This document shows positions 34,261-46,772 of a stretch of DNA of 64,000 bases, in pieces. Every line of letters begins with the position of its first letter. The first letter of the stretch is position 1. The stretch is taken from the NCBI GenBank assembly GCA_028023455.1, contig JAQFVV010000013.1, positions 10,332,579 through 10,396,578 of the forward strand. The letters run 5' to 3'. Below the pieces are notes generated by a model. The model ran no database searches and had not been told where the DNA came from. It worked only from the letters and a program-made list of their open reading frames with translations. The stretch is from Epiperipatus broadwayi. Taxonomy: Eukaryota > Onychophora > Udeonychophora > Euonychophora > Peripatidae. Position numbers and translations under genes: made by a program.

Positions 34261-35049
34261 ATAGAGTTATATCCGAATTTATTTACTGAAGATTTAGGTT
34301 TGATAAAATCAAAGCCCATTGACTTACACTTAAATGAAAATGCTAAACCGGTTATTTGTAAACCGAGAAAAATACCGTTTGCCCAAAGGCAGATAGTAGA
34401 GGAAAAAATAGAAGCATTAGTTAAAAAAGATGTGTTATCCCCAATCGAGGAGGCAGATTGGGCCACACTGATTGTTGTGTTAACAAAACCAGACGGAAAA
34501 ATTAGTCTGTGTGGAGATTATAGAACAACAATAAATAAGTATCTTAATAAAGGAGATTACCCGGTGCCGAATGTACGTGAGATTCTCAGTAATCTAGCTA
34601 AAGCAAAAAATTTTCCAAAATTGGATTTAAATTCGGCATAGCACCAACTAAAAGTTACGGATGATACAGCTCGGTTATTGGCAATTATTACCCCTTTTGG
34701 ATTATTCAAATGTAATTGTCTCCCTTTTGGAATTACATCAGCTCCAAACATATTTCAAGCAAAAATAAATTCAATATTACAAGGCTTGGAAGGAGTGACA
34801 CTATATTATGATGACATTTTGATTACTGTGACATCACCAGAGAAATTAAGAAGTAAAATTCGGGAAGTATGCGAGAAACTAAATAATGCAGGGGTAAAAT
34901 TAAATGTTAAAAAATGCGTTTGGGAAACTGAAGAATTAAAGTTTTTAGGCCATCTTATTTTGGAAAAAGGGAAAAGTCCATTAACTGATAAAATTAGGGC
35001 AGTCAAAGATGTTCCAAGCCCAATAAATGTCAAGCAACTTCAAGCTTTC
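34261..35049 (+). pseudogene. Gypsy reverse transcriptase, one stop, catalytic centre kept
   Basis: Palm and fingers run in frame from the end of protease: Lys-Pro-Asp-Gly-Lys and a Phe-Pro-Lys-Leu-Asp-Leu motif A, a TAG at 34639, then Leu-Pro-Phe-Gly-Ile-Thr (motif B) and Tyr-Tyr-Asp-Asp at 34804-34815 (motif C), then Phe-Leu-Gly-His. All RT landmarks are present and the catalytic Asp residues are kept. A one-base loss near 35049 shifts the frame into RNase H. Confidence 0.9.
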
Positions 35050-35620
35050 TAGGTTTGATTAATTTTTTCGAACCGTTTCTAAAGAACAAAGCGATGGTCG
35101 CAACTCCTCTTTACGAACTGCTATGCAAAGATCAGAAATGGATTTGGAATACCAAACATGAAAAATCATTTAAAGCAGTTAAGGAATTGTTAACCTCTAG
35201 TGACAAAGACATCACTATTACTACAGATGCATCACAATATGGAATCGGAGCAGTTTTAGCGCATTAAATAGACGGTCATGAACATCCTGCAGCTTACGCT
35301 TCTTGGACTTTGTCTAAAGCTGAAAAAAATTATAGTCAGCTGGACAAAAAAGCTTTGGCAGTTATGTTTGCTGTGAAAAAATTTCACCAGTTTATTTATG
35401 GATGAAAATTTGAATTAGTAACAGATCACAAACCTTTGTTAGGGATTATAGGAAAAGATCGCCCGATGCCAGAGCATTTAAGTCCATGCACGCTCAAATG
35501 GGCTAATACACTTACTGCTTATGATTTCAATCTAAAATATCAAAAAGGAAAGATAATTTCTCATGCGGATGCTCTATCCAGAGTGCCCGAAAATAATGAC
35601 AACTATGAAACTGATGTGGA
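35049..35620 (+). pseudogene. Gypsy RNase H, two stops and a changed catalytic residue
   Basis: Asn-Phe-Phe-Glu-Pro connection, Thr-Asp-Ala-Ser at about 35223-35234 (first catalytic Asp), then TAA at 35265. In the Tyr-Ser-Gln-Leu-Asp-Lys-Lys-Ala-Leu-Ala stretch the usual catalytic Glu is Lys. TGA at 35403 follows, then Thr-Asp-His-Lys-Pro-Leu (catalytic Asp kept) and Asp-Ala-Leu-Ser-Arg at the domain end. RNase H removes template RNA during cDNA synthesis. Confidence 0.85.
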
Positions 35621-36710
35621 AGTTAATCATATTGACAATATGAAATCACAAGTCATAAATAGTAAAGTAGTTCAGACATGGACAAATAAAAATAATGGGT
35701 ATGCATTGCTTAGGAAATGGATAAGCAAAGGTTGGCCTAATAAAAAAACCTGAAAATTTAGCAATGGGGTTTTGGGTCAATAGAGACCAATTGTCGGTCT
35801 GTAAAGGGTATATTAATATGGGACATAGAGTAGTTATACCTCCTATAGGGAGAATGAAAGTTCTAGAAATTTTGTATAAGGGGCACCCAGGCATTGTGTG
35901 AGCTAAAGCTCTAGATCGAAGTTATGTTTGGTGACTGCATATAAGTAATGATACTGAAAAGTATACTAAGAAATGTGATAAATGTAAGTCTGAAATAGCT
36001 CTGCTGAATAAACAATATTCTTCTTGGCCTAAACCAATATATCCATGGCAAAGACTGCATATAGACCATGCGGGTCCAATAGAGGGAAGAAATTATTTAA
36101 TTTTAATCGATGCTTTCTCTAAATGGATAGAATGTCACGAGGTTAAAAATACGAGTGCAAATGAAACAATAAAATGTTTAACAGACATATCTTATATACA
36201 TGGATTTCCACAAGTAATCGTCTCTGACAACAGAACTGGATTTGTGAGTGAAGAACTAAAAATACAATTTGGGAAATGGGATATCAAACATGTATTTACA
36301 CCCCCTTACCATCCTGAATCAAATGGTTTGGCAGAAAACGCAAAAACAAAAATACGGATATGAAAAACATCTTACAAGAATTCATAATGTATCAACATAT
36401 AACTCCATCAACAATAACTGAAAAATTGCCAGCTGAAATGTTATTCGGTCGGAAAATACGAACTAATTTAGATTTTTTGCGACCTGATACACACATATAT
36501 AAATATAATCAAGACCCAGTAAAAAACTTTAACATTGGAGATATGGTAATATTCAAAGATATACTACATAAATAATGGGTTAATGGAAAAATTGAACGGG
36601 CGCAATCAAAGCAAATTTATGATATTAAAGATGAAAACGGAATTATATATAAGCATCACAAAAATCATATTCGTAAAAGTGAAGATGACATACAACTAGA
36701 TACGTTCTAG
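35621..36710 (+). pseudogene. Gypsy integrase, DDE triad kept, frameshifted
   Basis: After a frame change near 35750 the HHCC zinc domain is visible: His at 35884, His at 35938, Cys at 35974 and 35983, with two TGA stops inside. The catalytic triad is Asp 36064, Asp 36226 and Glu 36334, all in one frame and with 35 residues between the second Asp and Glu, as expected for DDE integrases. A frameshift near 36350 leads into the 36360-36575 ORF and a GPY/F-like C-terminal module to about 36708, with a TAA at 36573. Confidence 0.88.
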
Positions 36711-36874
36711 CAGTTTCAACATGCAAATGAAAAGAATTTAGATAAACAGATGCTACTGACCAACATCCAAGAAGATGTCGTAGAAGAGGATAAAATACAG
36801 ACCAGACCAATACGATGTAAAAGAAGACCTTTGTACTTAAAAGAATATGTATAAGATGGATAAACTGTAACTTC

Positions 36875-36891
36875 TGGAGTGGGGGAGGAAT
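36875..36891 (+). promoter_or_regulatory. Polypurine tract of Gypsy element
   Basis: ggagtgggggaggaa runs up to the 3' LTR with a single non-purine before the TG start. It would prime plus-strand DNA. Confidence 0.8.
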
Positions 36892-37578
36892 TGTTATGTT
36901 GTAGTACAATTAATAAGAAGAAAAATGCGTGTGAAACTGTGTGTACTCCAGAAGTTAAAAGTGTTAAATAATTACATGTGAAAGTAAACGAGTTGATTTA
37001 AATAAAATTGAAAATTAGAAATTACAAATGGTTTTTCATATATATATTTTATATAAAGCAAGGTGTAAAATAAGATGGAAGATCCAAATAAATAATTAAT
37101 TAAATGAAGGATTAAAAATCTAAAGAACAATTTAATTAATTAGTTCAGAAATAATCCCAGAATACTTTTGCGAATAAAATTGATAAGGAATAAACAATAG
37201 AAAAAAAGTAGATACAATCTAGCGGGAAAAAGTCAAGTCAGCATCAGTCCTGTTTTTTTTTGAGAGACTTATGGGTAGCGTGAATTTTGGAACAGGACCA
37301 ACGATGGGAGGAGAACCAGATATTCAGGTCTGAAGGTACCAAAGACCGACCTATGGTAATTATACAGACTATACCTATCTTAATATTATTTTTGTAAGCC
37401 TTACAGGCGCTAGTAAACTAATGATAATTCTGTTTATAAATGCTTGTTAATTTTTATACTAATAAAATCTTGTATCTGTTAAGTGGGATGTCTTAATTTT
37501 ATGCAAGAGAGTAATAGTTACTTGAATTAGGTGTATTTGATTATTTCTCGTAAGTAACATTAAATCAAGTACATCACA
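36892..37578 (+). repeat. 3' LTR of Gypsy element (687 bp)
   Basis: Partner of 32325-33010, with the same ends TGTTATG...ATCACA. Differences are mostly single substitutions plus small indels in T and A runs. Confidence 0.93.
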
Positions 37579-40500
37579 ATATTTTTTATATAAGTATGTT
37601 TGTTTTCATATTTTACAATTTTTTAAAATACATTCCTCATTATATTTGTATTTCCAAATAATATATTCCTTATAATTTTTTTCTTTTTTTAATTACTGAA
37701 TAATTATTCTTTCTTTGCCTATTATTTATTATATCTGAATCATTATATAACGAAACACTTTCTATTTATTACACTTTAACTGATAAGTGCCAAAATTTAC
37801 CGCCCTCATAACTTTAACACAAACCACTTAATGGAAGTGTATTAACAATTTTTAATAGTTATTCATTAGACTAGAAATTATCCACTTAATGAATAATTAC
37901 TATACAGAAATATTATTCATTAACTAGATAATTACTAATCTAATAAATGACTAATAAAAATTATTAATATGCTTTCTGCTCTTTTTCTTGGTATATGTAC
38001 ACACGATAGATATATATCTTTTAATTTACTTTATTTACATTTTTCCCGCCTTTAATTTTTTAACGAATTGTTTGATTTTCTCAAAAAAAAAAACAAAAAA
38101 AAAACATTGTCTTGCCAACTTTTCTATAAAACATCATTCCTAACATTAATTACTCAATTTATCTTTTATTATCTTCCAAATCTGCAACGAAAAAAATCTT
38201 TATTACACCATTCCACCCATTCTTTTCAATACTTTTATTTGTATTATATATAACTAATAATAATATTAAAAATCATAACATTTTTCATTAAAAGACATTT
38301 TTATCATAGTAATAATATTCTAATTTTTGCCTTTAAATCCTCACCATTTATTTAAACCAATGCTAACTTGTTCCACAAGATTCAAGTAATAGTTTTTATT
38401 AGTATTATAAATTTTAATGTTTTTTCATTTTTTATTTCTTTAATTTGTTATAAATTTTATATGCAGCGTATATATATATACTGGAAAATGGTGTCGAACT
38501 CAGTATTTTAAAGCCAGAACTCTTATTTCAAGTATTTATGTCAAGCATCGTTAAAAACATAAATGAAATACTGCTAAATTATCCCAACTACTTCATATTA
38601 AAAAATCACTTTAAATAAAAAATTTTGGGTGAAAGAATTCATTTGTATACAAGTAAATCATCATTAATCCAAAAATGCCGGTCATTTCCTAAACATAATT
38701 TATTTTAGCATGTAAGCATTTATATTAGCATCATAAATTGTAATGAGTTCTTTACTTTAGTAATATATGCATTATAAATATGTATACAGGTAAAGCTCAT
38801 TTTTATGGTTTATTTTTTTATTTCTACTTAATAATAACTAGTTATCCATTTGCTGATCAATAATTAGACAGCTAAATGGTCTTTGAACTAAGTATCTAAA
38901 AAAATTCTAAGTTTGTTTGGAAATCCTTATTTAAGAAATTTAATTAAATGATTAAAATTTCAAATGATTCAAACTCCAGGTGAACCATACTCCAAAGCTC
39001 ACACATATACTTCTCAATAATAAAGTTACATGAAATTATTAAAAAATTCAAGATTGAAAGAAATATATATTAGGATGATAACTTTTATAAAATTATTTTG
39101 AGCAATATTAAAAGTTTTAATAGTTGAGATTGAAAAGAAGCAGTTTTCAGGATAAAAGATGATTATCTGCATCATTTTAGACTCGTAGAAGATGAGAACT
39201 TTAAATTATTGAGTTTGAAAAAAATCAAAATAACTATTAACATATTTTGCTTTTATAAACTATTTAAAATAATTCGGGAAAATGAAAAAAAGTAAAATAA
39301 AGTTATTAAGCTTAGTGGTAATATTTAAACAAAACTTGCATAATAATTAAAAAATCTTCATTCAGTATGATTTGCCTGTTCTAATTAATATCTATTAAAA
39401 ATTTACTTTGATTCCAAAATTCATGGTGTCTCAAAGAAATGTAGAAAAAATATATTGGGAATAGTGGTATAGATAGAATTTTTAAACACCTTTCAAAAAA
39501 GGCCTCTTTTTAATACCTATAAAATCATTTAAAATATTTTTATTACCTTTAATCTAAAAAAAAAATAATTTAATAACTTTATTGCTCAGAAGCTCATAAG
39601 AAGTTTGATACCGGAAGTTATCGAACTGAGCGACAATCATGGGCCTTGATTACTTAGAGACTCTCATTCTGTACAAAACCATGTAGGGCATGCTTTAATT
39701 ATTTTAATTTATAAATGATAAAAAAGAGCCTCTAAGAGTCAGTGGTCCATATACATGGCCATATTTTACTTTACAAGTACTACTTCACTGATTGGGAATA
39801 TAAAAAAATTAAAAAAATAGAAAATGAAATGAATTTGATTCCATATTATTATTGTTGATGGTATTATAAAAAATTTAAAAATCTTGAATGGAGATAGTCT
39901 AGTTACACAGCTTAAAAAGACATTATTATTAATTTTTGAAACATTCCATAGCAAATATTTTGAATTCATCTAGTGCTATGCATTGTTTCTCTCTATTATA
40001 ACTAATGTATTAAAGCAGTTATATTCAACCAAGTAGCTATGATACATCTGTTAATGAGGCTGGTAATATGATAAGAATGCAATGTATTTGTTAAAGAGAT
40101 GCTTTCTAATAGAAAATGATCCAAAATTTCTTCATTTCTATGACATAGGACACATGATGAATGCACATTTGTAAAGTGCACTTTATAGAAAAGAAAGTAT
40201 TAGTGAAAGGGCTTTGATATTAGCTTTAATTAAAAAGTATAGGTATTTTAGCCCACGTACCATCTTCAACTATGCCATTGTTTTTATCTAAATATCAAAT
40301 ATTATTTTGAGATAATTTTTTTAGTTATAATTTTGATTAGCTTTGAGCATGACATGCTGGAAGTTCTTTTTAAAAAATAAAATAGTAATACATAAGAATA
40401 GCTCTCAATTCTAATGCAATATTGCATAGACTTGAGTAATTAGTGATTATCAGGTATATATAAAATTCCTATATTTAGTATTTAAATCCCCATTTTCAGA

Positions 40501-41144
40501 TTTGTTCTGATTTTTATATTTATCAATAAAGCCTTGAATTCAAAGTTGAAAAAATGCAGATATGCAATCAGCAACTAACTACTTTTAATTCATTGATAAA
40601 ATTCCAGAAACTAGCCTGAATATGAAGAGTTAAATACTGAGAATAGGGATTTTATATGGATGTGGGAATTACTGTTTGTGATAGATGGCACTAGAATAAA
40701 CAACTAATCTCATCTTAAATATTGCTAAACTGGGTGTTTGTTGATTTGTTGTTATTAAAATAGTAATAATTTGATTTAACTTAATTAACATTAACATTTA
40801 TTAAAGCATTTTTGTTAAAAATTAGTCTAATACTTTTTAAAACTTTTATGATATACACAAACTAATCAAGATTAAAAAACAAAACTTAAGGTAAATTGCT
40901 TCAAGTGCGACATCTGTCTGATCAATAAAGATTGTATCATATGCTTTATGATCAGCTCATCAACATTTATGTGACCAACCATGAATATGCCATGACCTTT
41001 ATCTTTAAGATAAGAATAGCTACATATCAGTAAAATTGTGGAATTAACACTAAAGGCTAACATATTATTTACTAAACCACAAGATATCTCTTATGAAGAT
41101 CTCAATATATATCAAAATAAATGTATCCATTTACTAATACTATA
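37579..41144. other. AT-rich DNA without a gene
   Basis: Low-complexity ORFs only (for example 38068-38253, 39766-39969, 40872-41063), none with motifs. The one recognisable insert is the decayed hammerhead repeat at 40590-40700. Confidence 0.6.
40590..40700 (+). repeat. Decayed copy of hammerhead repeat family U
   Basis: ccagaaactagcctg, agggattttat and gatggcacta occur in the order and near the spacing of the 59168-59275 region. The ribozyme 5' core has become ttgataa in place of CTGATGA and stem II is lost, so it is inactive. Confidence 0.6.
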
Positions 41145-42747
41145 TGTATTGTACCAACATTGAATTGGTACATAATAATTTTATCCAAAAAATTATTAAA
41201 ATAAAAATCTTTCGTAAAAGAAAACATAAAAGTTTTATAAAAGAAGTAAAGAGTTTTTTCTTATTATTATTCGTTAAAATAAATAGTTAAAAGTTTAAGA
41301 GTTCTTGAAATAAAACTTACAATTAATTAATTAAACGGGGGGAGGGGGAGTTTTCCTGTAGAAAAAACTAAAAGTTTAATAGAAGTTAAAGAGTTTTATT
41401 TATTATAAGTTTAAATATAAATCTCTTTTCATCCGAGTTTATTAGAATAAATTATACATGTGCGTAAATGTAAGCTTGTTAATAAAATATATAATAAATG
41501 TGTGTATATGTGCATGTTAAAGTCATAATAAAAAAAAACACATGAAAATAAATATTAAAATGAAAATTAAAAAATATATTTAAAAACACAGTGGTGGCTA
41601 CTAATTAAAGATATAAAAACAACACATTTGTGATGGCTACTACTAATTAAATGATCTTCAAAAACATAGGATTATCAAAGGAATTTCGACAACAGATATT
41701 GCCGGCGGATATGAAAACAAAAACACTTTGCAGGTATAAATAGTAAAATTTTATCAGAAAGTTCAGTGAGGACAATCAGTTGAGTTAATTGTATCAGATA
41801 ACAGTTCCATTTATTATGTATCAGTCAGAAATGCAGTGTTAAAAGCCTTGGAAAACATATGATCTTTCTCCAGCCTGTAGTCCAATGAAAACAGCCAATA
41901 CCTACCCATGAAAATAATGTCTGCATAACAGCTTGAAGAATCTCCACTCAATATCTAATTGTCTCCAATAATAATAAAAATGAATAATAATGAAACTCCT
42001 CAAGGAAATATCCCAGCCAGCTGGAAATATTTGTAATGGAAGCAGCAACCAAGAAGAAAACAAAGTTCTAAATCTACATTCAAAATCCTAGGTAAAACAT
42101 TTTCTTATTTTCATTTATACAGTAGCCATTGCATTCATGTAAATCCTCCAAGAGCCAAATTATATGAACTCTATAGCACATAAAAATGAACTATTAATTT
42201 GTGTGTTTTAAATATATGTGTTTAAGTTCAAATACTGTTTAATGCTTTATTATTATATATGTCAGTGTATGAGTTAAATATGTGCATGATTAAAAATACC
42301 AATATTATGTTAGTTAAAAAAAATTTATAAAGGTATTTAAATTTAGTATAATTAATGTTAGTAAAATAAATTGTCTTTAAACTAAAACTTTATTTTGTTG
42401 GTCAATTCTTTTTATCAATTCTTTTCACCACTAATTTTGTATAATCTGTTAGTGATTACAAGTAGCTGAGCTAGTCTATGGGTATAACTTAGGTGTTGAG
42501 TTAGTGGCCATTGTTCAAAGTGCATTGTTTATTCTTCTGAATAAATAGCTGGTGCCCATGTTTACACAAAACAAAAAAGTGCTTTGAACTTGGTGTTGAA
42601 CTCAACAGTCAAGAAGAAGTTATGTCCTGGAAATGTAATGCTAGTTATATATTTTATAGCTATCGTTTGGGCATACATACTCTCCGAGTATGTTCTTCTC
42701 TGCCTAAGAGACCAGTGTTTCGAACATCTCAATATTCGAACCTGGTA
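41145..42747 (+). repeat. 5' LTR, about 1603 bp
   Basis: Starts TGTATTGTACCAA, which with TTGGTAC forms a short terminal hairpin, and ends near gaacctggta. Very similar to the 3' LTR, with substitutions and small indels, the largest being the minisatellite and a few short gaps near its 3' third. Confidence 0.88.
41735..41767 (+). promoter_or_regulatory. Core promoter in 5' LTR (TATA box and initiator)
   Basis: TATAAATA at 41735-41742 is followed 28 bases downstream, start to start, by the initiator-like TCAGT at 41763-41767. The 3' LTR keeps the same pair and spacing (45747-45754 and 45775-45779). This would start the element RNA. AATAAA at 42540-42545 and 46566-46571 then marks the R-region end. 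Confidence 0.65.
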
Positions 42748-43120
42748 CAAATGGCATGACCAATGTGGGCTGAACCGTCATAAATGACAGTTAACTAAAT
42801 ACTTTGTTTCTTGTTTAAAAATAAAAATCTTAAAGAAAAACTAAATTACTTATTTAAACTGGTTTAATTTTTAAAAAAAGAATTGACCAAAATCTTTTTT
42901 CTTTAAATGAAAAAAGATTTATGCTATTTATGTTAGTTAAAATAAATCATTCTGTTAAATCAGAGACAATTAGATGTTTGAGTGGAGTTAAAGTGTTAAG
43001 ATCAGGTAGATGAAATTGACATTGGGGTGGAGTTGGGCGTGTGTTTCCATTTTAGTAAGAAAAATAAATAAACAGCTCATATTGAAATTTAGTAAAAAGA
43101 AAAAAAATATTGTTGCAAAA

Positions 43121-43804
43121 ATGGATGAAATAGAAAAAGAAGAAGTATCTGAGATGCAGAAGATGATGAAAATGATGATGAATATGATGCAAGAATTCAA
43201 ACAAAGACAGTTAGAACTCAAAGCAGAACTGATGAAAGAAATGCATCAAGAAATTAATCAGTTCAAAGTAGAAATGATTAGAGAAATGAAGGAAATAAGA
43301 TGTGAAATTACAGAAAAGGTAGAGAAAAATCAAGAGATCATAGAAGTAGATTTGGTCAAAGAAAATAAGAAAGTAGAGGTCATGAAAGAGGTAGAAATTT
43401 AATTAGAATCAGATAGCATTGCGATAGATAAAGTAGAAGCAAATATAGATCAAGAAATAGAAAAGAGACATAACTTCGAGGTAGGAGATAGCGTTAAGTA
43501 TAATAATTTGGAAACAAGGTTAATCAAAATAAAAAATAAAAACAAAAGGGTTAAGGTAAACATTCATGTTCATTTTAAATGTAGGGTTAAAACAAAGGGA
43601 AAGCGTAGAATAAAATATTCTCAGTTTGAAGTAATTCGGAGTGTGTCTAGGTATAAAGGTTTTCTGAATTACAAGGCAGAAAATAGAACAGAAAGAGAAA
43701 GAGATAAAGTAATAAGTTATAAGAAAGGGATTGACAAGAGAGGAAAGTTAGTTTATATTATAGAGTTAGTACGTAGAAAGAAGGAACTGCCTGACATAGT
43801 TTAA
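43121..43804 (+). pseudogene. Unrecognised charged ORF of the LARD-like element, one stop
   Basis: One reading frame from ATG 43121 to TAA at 43802 is broken only by a TAA at 43400-43402. The N-terminal half is a Glu/Lys/Met-rich predicted coiled coil (Met-Lys-Met-Met-Met-Asn-Met-Met and repeated Glu-Met/Lys-Glu heptads). The C-terminal half is strongly basic, with Lys/Arg clusters and an aromatic-rich patch. No zinc knuckle or enzyme motif. Position after the 5' LTR suggests a gag-like or RNA-binding role, as an inference. An in-frame ATG at 43010 is possible, but the stretch between is less protein-like. Confidence 0.55.
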
Positions 43805-45153
43805 AAGTTAATTATCAGATGGAATATTAAAGTAAATGAAAACAATAAGGACCGGAAATGGACTATGAGTAAAGTAATTATTCTAATGTAAATAAATCTA
43901 ATAAATTTAAATTTGAAACTTCTATTTAAAACTAAAATAATAAATTAAAAAATAAATGAATAATGATAAATGAAATGTTGAAAGTAAAAACAAGGACGCT
44001 TCGTAAAATAAAAGATTTTTTTTTCTCCATGCATATATTAATAAGAAAAAATGTTTGTAAATAAATGGATCAAATTAATGTTTTAAAAGTAAAGTTTGTA
44101 GGATTAAATAAATAAATAAATAAGATAATGGAAATAAGCAGAAAGAAATCAAGTTAAGCAAATAAGTGTAATATATCTGTAGTAAATAATAATAAGCAAT
44201 GAATCATAATAAAGTAAAATATTTTTTTTCTGAGTACACGCATGTTAAAATAAAATAGTTTTGAATATACATAAGTTAATAAAATAAAATAAATAAATGG
44301 TTTAAAGTAATCAAGTCCAATAAAATCTTTGTATAATAATAAAGAGCAGTAGTTTTCTGAATATACACACATAAATAAAGAAGTTAAAGTAATGGTTTAA
44401 AAAATAATATCGTAATATAAATAAATTTGTAAACTAATGTCCGTCATAGATTAGAATAATAGTGTAATATAAATAAATATGTGAGATATTGGTCATATGA
44501 ATTAAATATAATATGGTAAGGTAGTAAAATATAAAGTCAATCTAAGTATATTAGGAATGTATAAGAGTTTGAAATTAAAGGGAAGAGGGTAGTGTGAAAC
44601 AAGTTTAGTTAAGGATAAGTTAAAGCTGCCGACTGGATAAATTTTAGCACCCATAATGGACTTATCAGGAATCATTCTTCTTTTAAAATGCGCATTGTGG
44701 ACAATCCAGCATAAGCTGCAAGTCACTTTTTCAGGGGGGAATCCCCATACCTTGTATCTTATTTTCCAAAGCGTAAGACAGAAATGGACAGTTGAGAATT
44801 TCTGCCATTTGCAGTGACCCTTTTTTTTCCAAGTCTAGTAGAAACCCGACAAATGAAGCTTCATTTTTCATATGTGTAAATCGGTATAAGTCAGTGAATC
44901 TGCCTCTGCTTCATTTCCAAAAGATGCCTGTACCACAAAATTACTTTATCCCCATGGTCACTATCCAGGACTCAGAACATTGTAAGCAATTTTGCCAGCA
45001 TTGAAAGAAGTAAAGGTATAATTGAAGATTTCCCTTAGGATGTAAAGTGAAAGATATTTAAAAGGCAAACTTAGAAAAATAATAAATTAAGAATTAAAGT
45101 TGTCAGAGATAAAATGGTCAAAAATGAAGCATTTTACTCTCAAACGGGGATGG

Positions 45154-46772
45154 TGTACTGTACCAACATTAAATTGGTACATAATAATTTTATCTAAAAA
45201 ATTATTAAAATAAAAGTCTTTCGTAAAAGAAAACATAAAAGTTTTATAAAAGAAGTAAAGAGTTTTTTCTTATTATTATTCGTTAAAATAAATAGTTAAA
45301 AGTTTACAGAGTTCTTGAAATAAAACTTACAATTAATTAATTAAAAAGGGGGAGGGGGAGTTTTCCTGTAGAAAAAACTAAAAATTTAATAGGAGAAGTT
45401 AAAGAGTTTTATTTATTATAAGTTAAAATATAAATCTCTTTTTATCCAAATTTATTAGAATAAATTATACGTGCGTAAATGTAAGCTTGTTAATAAAATA
45501 TATAATAAATGCGTGTATATGTGCATGTTAAAGTCATATTGAAAAAAAAACACATGAAAATAAATATTAAAATGAAAATTAAAAAATATATTTAAAAACA
45601 CAGCGGTGGCTACTAATTAAAGATATAAAAACAACACATTTGTGATGGCTACTACTAATTAAACAATCTTCAAAAACATAGGATTATCAAAGGAATTTTG
45701 ACAACAGATATTGCCAGTGGATATGAAAACAAAAACACTTTGCAGATATAAATAGTAAAATTTTATTCGACAGTTCAGTGAGGACAATCAGTTGAGTTAA
45801 TTGTATCAGATAACAGTTCCGTTTATTATGTATCAGTCAGAAATGCAGTGTTAAAACCCTCGGAAAACATACGTCTTTCTCCAGCCTGAAGTCTGATGAA
45901 AACAGCCAATATACCCGATCTTAAGTGATGCCTGCATAACAACCTAAACCCGCTCAATATCTAATTGTCTCCAATAATAATAAAAATAAATAATAATGAA
46001 ACTCCTCAAGAAAACATCCCAGCTGGCTGGAAATATTCATAATGGAAGCAGCAACCAAGAAGAAAATAATGTTCTAAATATACACTCAAAATCCTAGGTA
46101 AAACATTTTCTTATTTTCATTTATACAATAGCCATCGCATTCATGTGAATTCTCCAGGAGTCGAATAAAAATGAACTATTAATTTGTGTGTTTTAAATAT
46201 CAAATATTGTTTAATGCTCTATTAGATATGTCAGTGTGTGAGTTAGGTATGTGCATGATTAAAAAATACCAATATTATGTTTGTTAAAAAAAAAGTATTT
46301 ATCTTTAGTATAATTAATGTTAATAAATTGTCTTTAAACTTAATCCTTATTTTGTCGGTCAATTCTTTTTACCAATTCTTTTTACCAATTCTTTTCATCA
46401 ATTCTTTTATAAATTCTTTTACCATTCTTTTATCAATTCTTTTATCAATCTTTTCACCACTAATTTTGTATAATCTGTTAGTTATTAGAAGTAGCTGAGC
46501 TAGTCTGTGGGTATAACTTAGGCATTGAGTTAGTGGCCATTGTTCAAAGTGCATTTATTCTTCTGAATAAATAGCTGGCACCCATGTTTACACAAAACAA
46601 AAAAGTGCTTTGAACTTGGTGTTGAACTCAACAGTCAAGAAGAAGTTATGTCCTGGAAATGTGATGCTAGTTATATATTTTATAGCTATAGTTTGGACAT
46701 ACATACTTTCCGAGTATGTTCTTCTCTGCCTAAGAGACCGGTGTTTCGATCGGCTAATATTTGAACCTGGTA
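45154..46772 (+). repeat. 3' LTR, about 1619 bp
   Basis: Partner of 41145-42747, begins TGTACTGTACCAA. It is preceded by a weak purine-rich tract (aaacggggatgg). It contains the minisatellite at 46360-46456 that is almost absent from the 5' LTR. Confidence 0.88.
46360..46456. repeat. Minisatellite of 11-15-bp units in the 3' LTR
   Basis: About seven imperfect copies of an attctttt(a/t)(t/c)caa-like unit. The matching part of the 5' LTR (about 42400-42425) has two, so the array expanded after insertion or between template copies. Confidence 0.85.

Larger units (their letters stand above)
32325..37578 (+). mobile_element. Ty3/Gypsy LTR retrotransposon, Mag-like, complete but inactivated
   Basis: A 5.25-kb element with two LTRs, a primer-binding site, gag, protease, RT, RNase H, integrase and a polypurine tract in Ty3/Gypsy order. 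The flanks atatc (before) and atatt (after) suggest a 5-bp target duplication with one change. Gag and the start of protease share one frame. Downstream parts are displaced by at least four frameshifts, and several stops are present. LTR type, single-frame gag-pol plan and tRNA-Ser-type primer site suit the Mag clade. An endogenous transposon relic; it cannot make its enzymes intact. Confidence 0.93.
41145..46772 (+). mobile_element. Non-autonomous LTR retrotransposon (LARD-like), 5.6 kb
   Basis: Two direct repeats of 1.6 kb (41145-42747 and 45154-46772) flank 2.4 kb of internal sequence that lacks any RT, RNase H, protease or integrase motif. The internal part has one interrupted ORF (43121-43804). 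A possible 4-bp duplication tata lies at each outer edge, but the AT context makes this weak. Copying would need enzymes of another element. Orientation is taken from the promoter and polyadenylation order in the LTRs. Confidence 0.85.

Noticed and set aside
43122-43402. Host coiled-coil gene
   Set aside because: It lies between two matching LTRs in the gag position, so it belongs to the LTR element.
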